From Dioscorea cayenensis subsp. rotundata (taxonomy: Eukaryota; Streptophyta; Magnoliopsida; Dioscoreales; Dioscoreaceae), in NCBI RefSeq assembly GCF_009730915.1, contig NC_052487.1:372001-436000 (forward strand): a DNA stretch of 64,000 nucleotides. Reading direction: 5' to 3'. The translations under genes were made by a program, and so were the position numbers. Shown piece after piece: positions 59,101-64,000 of the stretch (within the stretch, counting starts at the first letter, position 1; every line of letters begins with the position of its first letter). The notes below the pieces were generated by a model, which searched no databases, had not been told where the DNA came from, and worked only from the letters and a program-made list of their open reading frames with translations.

Positions 59101-62100
59101 GACGAAGAGGTCTATCTCCGTCCTCGCCGCCGGCACCACACACCAAAAAGAAAAAGAGAAAAGGAAAGAGGCAAGATCTCTCCCTCTTTCTTGGTTCAAA
59201 CGAGAGACTATATCGGAAGAAACAAAAGGTGGCGGCTAGGGTTTGAAAACCTAATAAGATATAAGAATTAAGAGAAAAAAAAAATTAATAAAAAAGGAAA
59301 GTTTCTTTTCCTCTTCCGTAACAGCCTTATATGCAAAACAATTAAATGAAATAAATTAAAAAAAAATGTGTGGGGCCCACAACTCCTCCCTCCTAAAAAA
59401 AAGTTTAGTCCTCTAAACTTAACTTAACCATCAAAGCAGACTTCCAGTAAAATTCAGACCATGAAAAAGTTCGAGCGTCATCGAATTAGATGATAAGATT
59501 CAAAGACCAATGGATTCAAACAAAACTTGATTGATGATACTTCTAAGGACAATGGTCACAACAAAAACAATAAACCTACCTTTGATTTGTTTTAAACTCA
59601 TATCAAACATAATATAGAATTCAATGCTTTTGAACATCCTTGATTAAACATCAATATGAGCATATATTATCATGTGTTTGTTGTCATCCGACTTCAAAAG
59701 AATTTAAAACCGCAAAAACATTACCATCATTGCAATCTATCAAACCTCGATTAAAATCCCCAATTCATGTATCATCCCATGGATATGATAACTAAATCAA
59801 ACAAGTTTAGAAAAACTAAAATGCCATTAATTTCTTTCTCATCCACTGGAATCAATGTTTCCTACTAAAATCACCTAACATGATTCTCATAGATCAAACT
59901 TGGCAACCATCAAACATCAAAACTTCAAAATTATACATATACTCCAGTCCACAACAATATTTGAACGCTAAAATTTTCTCATTGATTGAAAAACATAAGC
60001 AAATTAAAACCAATCGAGAACCGCCAATTATCTACCAAGCTTAAACTTTGTTTTGAATCATCCTCAAACAAATATTTGGAGTATAATCATCAAAAATTTC
60101 TTAAATCTTCCTAAACACTAAGGTATGATCCTTTATATCTTTTTTTGCTAGTAGAATTACAACAATGGAACTTATTTCACCTTCGAAGTACATAATGATT
60201 CTCTAGATTGACCATTAATTCGAGTAAAAAGCAATACAAGCTGAACATAAGAATCATATATATCATTTAGAGCCTCTTCTTAGTTTCAAGAAAATCAAAA
60301 GAAAAGTATCGAATTATAAGAATTTTTGCTCCTCAAAAAAATTTTTCAACCATTATCTTGCCACTCAAAGCACCAAAAAAACTACACAACAACAAACAAA
60401 AGTCGGGGAACATGATCGACACATTAACCTCCAGAAAAATTTTTTCCTAATTATAGCAATATTTAACTTGCCAACATCATTATTTCTCTTCAAAAATAAA
60501 TTTACTCACCAAGCTAAAAATGTGATAAAGTTCCATAATATTCTTAGCGCTCCTCAAATTATAGCATCATCATGAAATTCACCAAATTTTTTTGCATATT
60601 AAAAATTTCAGCCTGGTTTTACAAAAATCATGAATATCATCCAACATATACATCTAATTATAGAGATATTTTTACAAGCACATAGATAAAATCATAACAA
60701 ACGTTCTCTGTATTATGCACTTTGGCCAATTCAACCTCATAAATCATAAAAAGTACAATTCCTTCCTCATGCCCTACACAATAACAACAACTGAGAAGGG
60801 TCTACTTAAGCAAACATATCTCATTGGTTACAAATCCAATAACTTCAAAATTTTGCAGGTGATTAGTTATGGAAAAAGTGCTAAAAATTTTTCTAGTTCT
60901 AACCTTTTTCCAAATAATATTAACTAAGGCTCTGAATTTGGGATACAATTTCAGCCAGCATAAAAGTCAAAAATCTGAAATTCACAACATGTACAATTAT
61001 ATATATAAACAACCACAAATTCAATTCTAATAATTCTCCAAATCATCACATAAGCAATTTCAAGATTCCTCTTTTCTTTTCTTATATAGATATTCATGTC
61101 TGTCAAAGAAAATCACATACATAGCAATCTACAAAATAAAAAAAAAAATGAACATCACACAAATCAAAGCTTTCCTACAATTCAAGCTATCAAACAAAGA
61201 CTCATGCTCTAGTATGCAACTTCCAAAAAGATTCTAAGTGAAGTGGCATCTAGGCAAATACCACAACCTCCACAACCCACTTATCTTGGGGTTTTCTCAC
61301 TCTTACTCGAATTTAACGGATCTATCTAATATATGAAGGCAAAAACAATTTCTCCTCTAACCATCTCTCTGATACCACTAGATTTGTCACGCCCCGAACC
61401 CGGCTCACCAGGCCCAGTGCGCTGACAAACGGCCGCACACCTACAAAGCCGAAACCAAGTAGGCATACAAGGCCTCAAAACCTGAAAAAAAAATTAACAA
61501 CAGGATTATGAGCTTGAGAGCCCAGTAAGCAACCACTAAAAATATCGGGATCACAAAAATGTTCAATAATTTCAAAAAAACATACAAAATGTAACAAAGC
61601 GGAAAAAATAACAAAGTGAAATTTAGAAATCGGAAATAAATCATAACAGATTTACTTTACCAAAATAACAAGCATATATGTCCCCCAAACAACTAATGCC
61701 AAAACAAAATATCATAACTCATTTATTTAAACTCGGTGACCCGAGTCGGATTTCGAACTCATAGGTTTACCCTCGGTGACCCGAGCCGAATATCGAAGTC
61801 GTTATTCTTCACCGACGGAGCAGTGCGAAACTATAGTTTCTATGTCGAAATGCGTGTCGACACGGTCGATGTTTAACCCCCGATGTGAGGGTTATTACGC
61901 GATTAATTGGGGACTACTAATTTCTATACAAAAAAATATGTCGGGTTTAAAAATCATTGTCAACGCAAAAATCTCGGGTGATCCCGTTTTTCTTACAAAA
62001 AAATTAAACCAATTATATCAACAATAACACACTTAACAAAACAATAAATAAATAGCCAAAAGTTAATATATATATATATACACACCTATATACATACAAA

Positions 62101-62758
62101 TAACTTGGAATTCAAAAAGAAATAACCCTACTTTGAAACATAATATATAGAAATTTACCCAATCTTGAATCATCAAATAATCCGAGATTTTTTTCACATT
62201 TTTTTAAACAAATTCAAAAAAATAGAATAATACTCGAGAATTAAACAAAAAAATAAGTCCGAAATCAATGTTAGAAAAAAATAATAATTTACTAATAAGA
62301 TAGCCAAGTGACCAAATAATAGAAGAAATAATTTAACAAAAACAATTTAACAAGTGTCACAAATACATCATATATTAATATTTATAGGTGGTTTACTTAC
62401 CTGACTAGCTAACATCAAAACTATAAGCGCCACGAAATTAGGCTTCCACAAAATACCCTCCCAACGATAACCACACAGCCCTCGACGAAGAGGTCTATCT
62501 CCGTCCTCGCCATGCAGACCACACACCAAAAAGAAAAGAAAAGGAAAGAGGCAAGATCTCTCCTCTTTCTTGGTTCAAACGAGGACTATATCGGAAGAAA
62601 GCAAAAAGGTGGCGGTAGGGTTTGAAAACCTAATAAGATATAAGAATTAAGAGAAAAAAAAAATTAATAAAAAAGGAAAGTTTCTTTTCCTCTTCCGTAA
62701 CAGCTTTATATGCAAAACAATTAAATGAAATAAATTAAAAAAAAAATGTGTGGGGCCC

Positions 62759-62830
<72 letters not shown>

Positions 62831-63245
62831 CATGGTTGGATATGTTAATATTTTATCAGACCTTATTAGCCTATCCTGGCGTAATAAATGCCATTGCTGT
62901 CTAGTCTGATTTCATGTGTTATATCATTTGACAGAATTGTTCATCCGCCATGTTGGTTGTCTTGATCACTCCTCCCCCAGTTGATGAGCATGGGCGAAAA
63001 GAATATGCAAGGTTTGATGTTTCCCTTCTCACTCAGTTTTTTATTTGTGATATCTTTTATTTCACTTTTACCTCTTTACAGTATGATTTTTGTGCTTGAA
63101 TGGCCACAGGTCTTGATGAAATTGAAATTTACCAAGTTTGAATAATTCAGTGAACCTTTGAAGTTCAAAAAGTTTCATATACAAGAAAACATCATTGATG
63201 TCCCCCTGACATAAATTAAATATTGAGCATAGAATCTCATCTAGA

Positions 63246-63290
<45 letters not shown>

Positions 63291-64000
63291 TGAACAAAAG
63301 GGGTTGCCCACGGGCAGCTAAACCAAACTCAAAACAAACCAAACAAAAAAAGAATTGACAACAGGACCAGAACCAACAAAACAGCAATAAAAAAACAAGA
63401 AGCTCAGAAGCAATAGCCATGTTCCTCAGCAGCTTCAGTGATCCAGTGTGGAAGTTCCATTCCCTCATTCAGAGTTCTTTGATTGAGATGTTATGTGTTT
63501 GTCAGATCTTTATATGGTGAGAAGGCCATGGAGCTTCCAGAGAGGACAAATGAGATAACCGGCAACTATGCAAAGCAATGCATTGACCTGGCTAAAGAGC
63601 TGGATCTCCCATATGTTGATCTTTGGTCGCTAATGCAAGAAACTGAAGGCTGGCAGAAAAAGTTCCTGACGTAAGTGATGGTTTTTCGCAAGCATTTACT
63701 TTCACAACAGCATATCATACAATAAAGAAGGATCTCTTTCTGTTTTGTGAAAAAAATTGATTGGTTCGGTTATATTTATTTACAGTTGAGCAGATAATTT
63801 CATCAATTAGTGCATGATCCTTGTATTATGATCTCCTTCAATTGTGTGTTTTATCCCAGTGATGGTTTGCACCTGACAGAGGAAGGCAATGCAGTGGTTC
63901 ACAATGAAGTGGTGCGCGCATTCAGTGAAGGTGGTCTTTCCACGGAGCATATGCAGTGTGATTTTCCTCATCACATTCATATTGATTGGCATATGCCTGA
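47179..64000 (+). CDS. GDSL esterase/lipase (CPRD49-like), 3' end beyond the window
   Basis: Six exons seen: 47179-47280, 47467-47544, 47974-48114, 62935-63011, 63506-63670 and 63860 to beyond 64000, all in phase. The product is an SGNH-fold esterase acting on small acyl or acetyl esters; the closest plant relatives I recall are CPRD49-type proteins. Conserved blocks: FGDSITEQ with the nucleophile serine (about residue 12), RGYGGYNTRW, FFGANDAAILGR, LITPPPVDE and the catalytic pair in DGLHLTEEGN. The start MKRPHFLLFGDS fits the family, which has no signal peptide in this subgroup; an in-frame upstream ATG at 47119 would add 20 residues (MALCCCCVSPWLVGWDLVPR). Intron 3 is about 14.8 kb (48115-62934), filled with LINE pieces and an LTR-retrotransposon array, yet every visible exon is intact and its splice borders are kept. 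The stop codon is not in the window. Confidence 0.92.
48115..48932 (+). other. Start of GDSL intron 3, no recognised element
   Basis: Intron sequence before the first repeat. A frame at 48519-48830 has no recognised family. Confidence 0.4.
48933..49098. repeat. 85-bp tandem duplication in GDSL intron 3
   Basis: Two near-identical copies (48933-49017 and 49018-49098) containing GGATAATATCAATAYAGATC and ACTTGGCCTTGAAGCATTTT. The second copy runs straight into the tail of the LINE fragment. Confidence 0.85.
49093..49760 (-). mobile_element. LINE 3' fragment with RNase H-like domain
   Basis: On the minus strand a decayed RNase H (RVT_3) region is readable: AESSIEAEACALAIALQ, then the frame 49508-49227 with IENIHNLLKEHNFPKIHIIP and FHQGRDLPHWL. 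A 3' UTR follows, ending in an A-run (T-run at about 49093-49100 on the plus strand). Reverse transcriptase is absent, so the copy is 5'-truncated. The degraded VNLAIFGSS stands where the family normally has NKAADWLA. Confidence 0.8.
49960..51260 (+). mobile_element. LINE 3' fragment with zinc-binding region, plus strand
   Basis: The frame 49966-50685 encodes the region after reverse transcriptase (DGRRFSCWFDHWYDGSSIID) and the zf-RVT domain (ETCVFCNKAREDVSHLFFSC). It then goes out of frame near 50675 and continues as LIWSARNLLIFQQNF to a stop near 50836. A GT-rich 3' UTR follows, ending in GGCTCGACAAAAAAAT at about 51260. The element is 5'-truncated and dead. The LTR array begins directly at its A-tail. 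Confidence 0.85.
51264..52626 (-). repeat. LTR copy 1 of the array
   Basis: 1363 bp from TGTCACGCCCCG to GGGGCCCACA. Outer LTR at the left; borders the LINE tail. Confidence 0.9.
52627..54615 (-). repeat. Internal region 1 of the array
   Basis: 1989 bp. Polypurine tract at 52627-52639 and primer-binding site at 54598-54608. The longest frame (53827-54354, plus) is lysine/asparagine-rich, low in complexity, antisense to the element and broken differently in each copy, so it is not taken as a gene. Confidence 0.85.
54616..55990 (-). repeat. LTR copy 2 of the array
   Basis: 1375 bp, same ends as copy 1. Shared between two internal regions. Confidence 0.9.
55991..57986 (-). repeat. Internal region 2 of the array
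   Basis: 1996 bp. Polypurine tract at 55991-56003. The primer site at 57969-57979 carries changes (CTACGATACCA instead of CTCTGATACCA on the plus strand). Confidence 0.85.
57987..59381 (-). repeat. LTR copy 3 of the array
   Basis: 1395 bp, same ends. Shows extra bases in homopolymers compared with copy 1. Confidence 0.9.
59382..61384 (-). repeat. Internal region 3 of the array
   Basis: 2003 bp. Polypurine tract at 59382-59394 and primer site at 61367-61377, both intact. Confidence 0.85.
61385..62761 (-). repeat. LTR copy 4 of the array (outer right)
   Basis: 1377 bp, complete; ends in GGGGCCCACA directly before the (AT)n tract. This is the 5' LTR of the array in element orientation. Confidence 0.9.
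62762..62826. repeat. (AT)n microsatellite at the array border
   Basis: About 32 AT units directly right of the last LTR, ending in ATATTTATA. Its first bases match the ATATA left of the array, so it may include the target duplication. Confidence 0.9.
63245..63290. repeat. (TTA)n microsatellite, tail of a LINE fragment
   Basis: About 15 TTA units in GDSL intron 5. On the minus strand they read AAT and follow the LINE 3' end, so they are probably its tail. Confidence 0.85.
63291..63478 (-). mobile_element. Short LINE 3' end in GDSL intron 5
   Basis: On the minus strand it encodes NEGMELPHWITEAAEEHGYC and then a T-rich 3' UTR that ends in AATAATAAT. The ELPHWI part resembles the DLPHWL end of the RNase H LINE at 49.2 kb. 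Only about 190 bp remain. Confidence 0.6.

Larger units (their letters stand above)
51264..62761 (-). mobile_element. Tandem LTR-retrotransposon array: four LTRs and three internal regions
   Basis: Order on the plus strand: LTR 51264-52626, INT 52627-54615, LTR 54616-55990, INT 55991-57986, LTR 57987-59381, INT 59382-61384, LTR 61385-62761. The element reads on the minus strand. Each LTR has TGT..ACA ends. Left of LTRs 2-4 sits TGGTATCAGAG (minus strand), which fits an initiator tRNA-Met primer site. Right of LTRs 1-3 sits AGGAGGGAGGAGT (minus strand), a polypurine tract. The roughly 2.0-kb internal regions have no gag or pol, so this is a non-autonomous, LARD-like element. The whole array is flanked by ATATA on both sides (51259-51263 and 62762-62766), in AT-rich sequence. 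Units are near-identical except for many small insertions and deletions. Confidence 0.92.

Overview
The window looks like nuclear DNA of a flowering plant. Its genes are intron-rich with GT..AG borders, the intergenic DNA is AT-rich, and it carries plant-type transposons (Ty3/gypsy, Ty1/copia, LINE, SINE, hAT and Stowaway MITEs, a Mutator-like element) and Arabidopsis-type telomere repeats (CCCTAAA). Nothing seen fixes the species.

Layout. 1-8218: middle exons of a large gene that I read as the N-terminal, HEAT-repeat half of the DNA-damage kinase ATM, cut off by a gap of exactly 1000 N (8219-9218). 9219-16640: a 7.4 kb GC-rich array of CCTGGG/CCCTGGG units that grades into true CCCTAAA repeats at 16657-16695. 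From there to about 23.8 kb no gene is recognised, but there are several small tandem duplications and short telomere-like islands. 23.8-26.7 kb: broken gypsy and copia elements, the copia split by a hAT MITE. 28171-30510 (-): an intact 9-exon polygalacturonase whose 3' end and downstream flank are tandemly duplicated. 31.8-33.8 kb: a Mutator-like element that appears to carry a broken GeBP-family gene. 34-37 kb: SINE, Stowaway and LINE remnants. 40124-44994 (+): a complete 12-exon BOR1-type boron transporter with two ATGTAA motifs upstream. 47179 to the window end (+): a GDSL esterase whose third intron is about 14.8 kb and holds two LINE pieces and a tandem LTR-retrotransposon array (LTR-INT-LTR-INT-LTR-INT-LTR).

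The genes do not form a pathway. The most notable signal is the GC-rich array. Its unit, orientation, graded edge and position next to a fixed-size gap fit a real chromosome end whose C-rich telomere strand was read as CCCTGGG, joined to an unrelated ATM-bearing contig. The second is the four-LTR, three-internal-region array inside the esterase intron, flanked as a whole by one possible target duplication.
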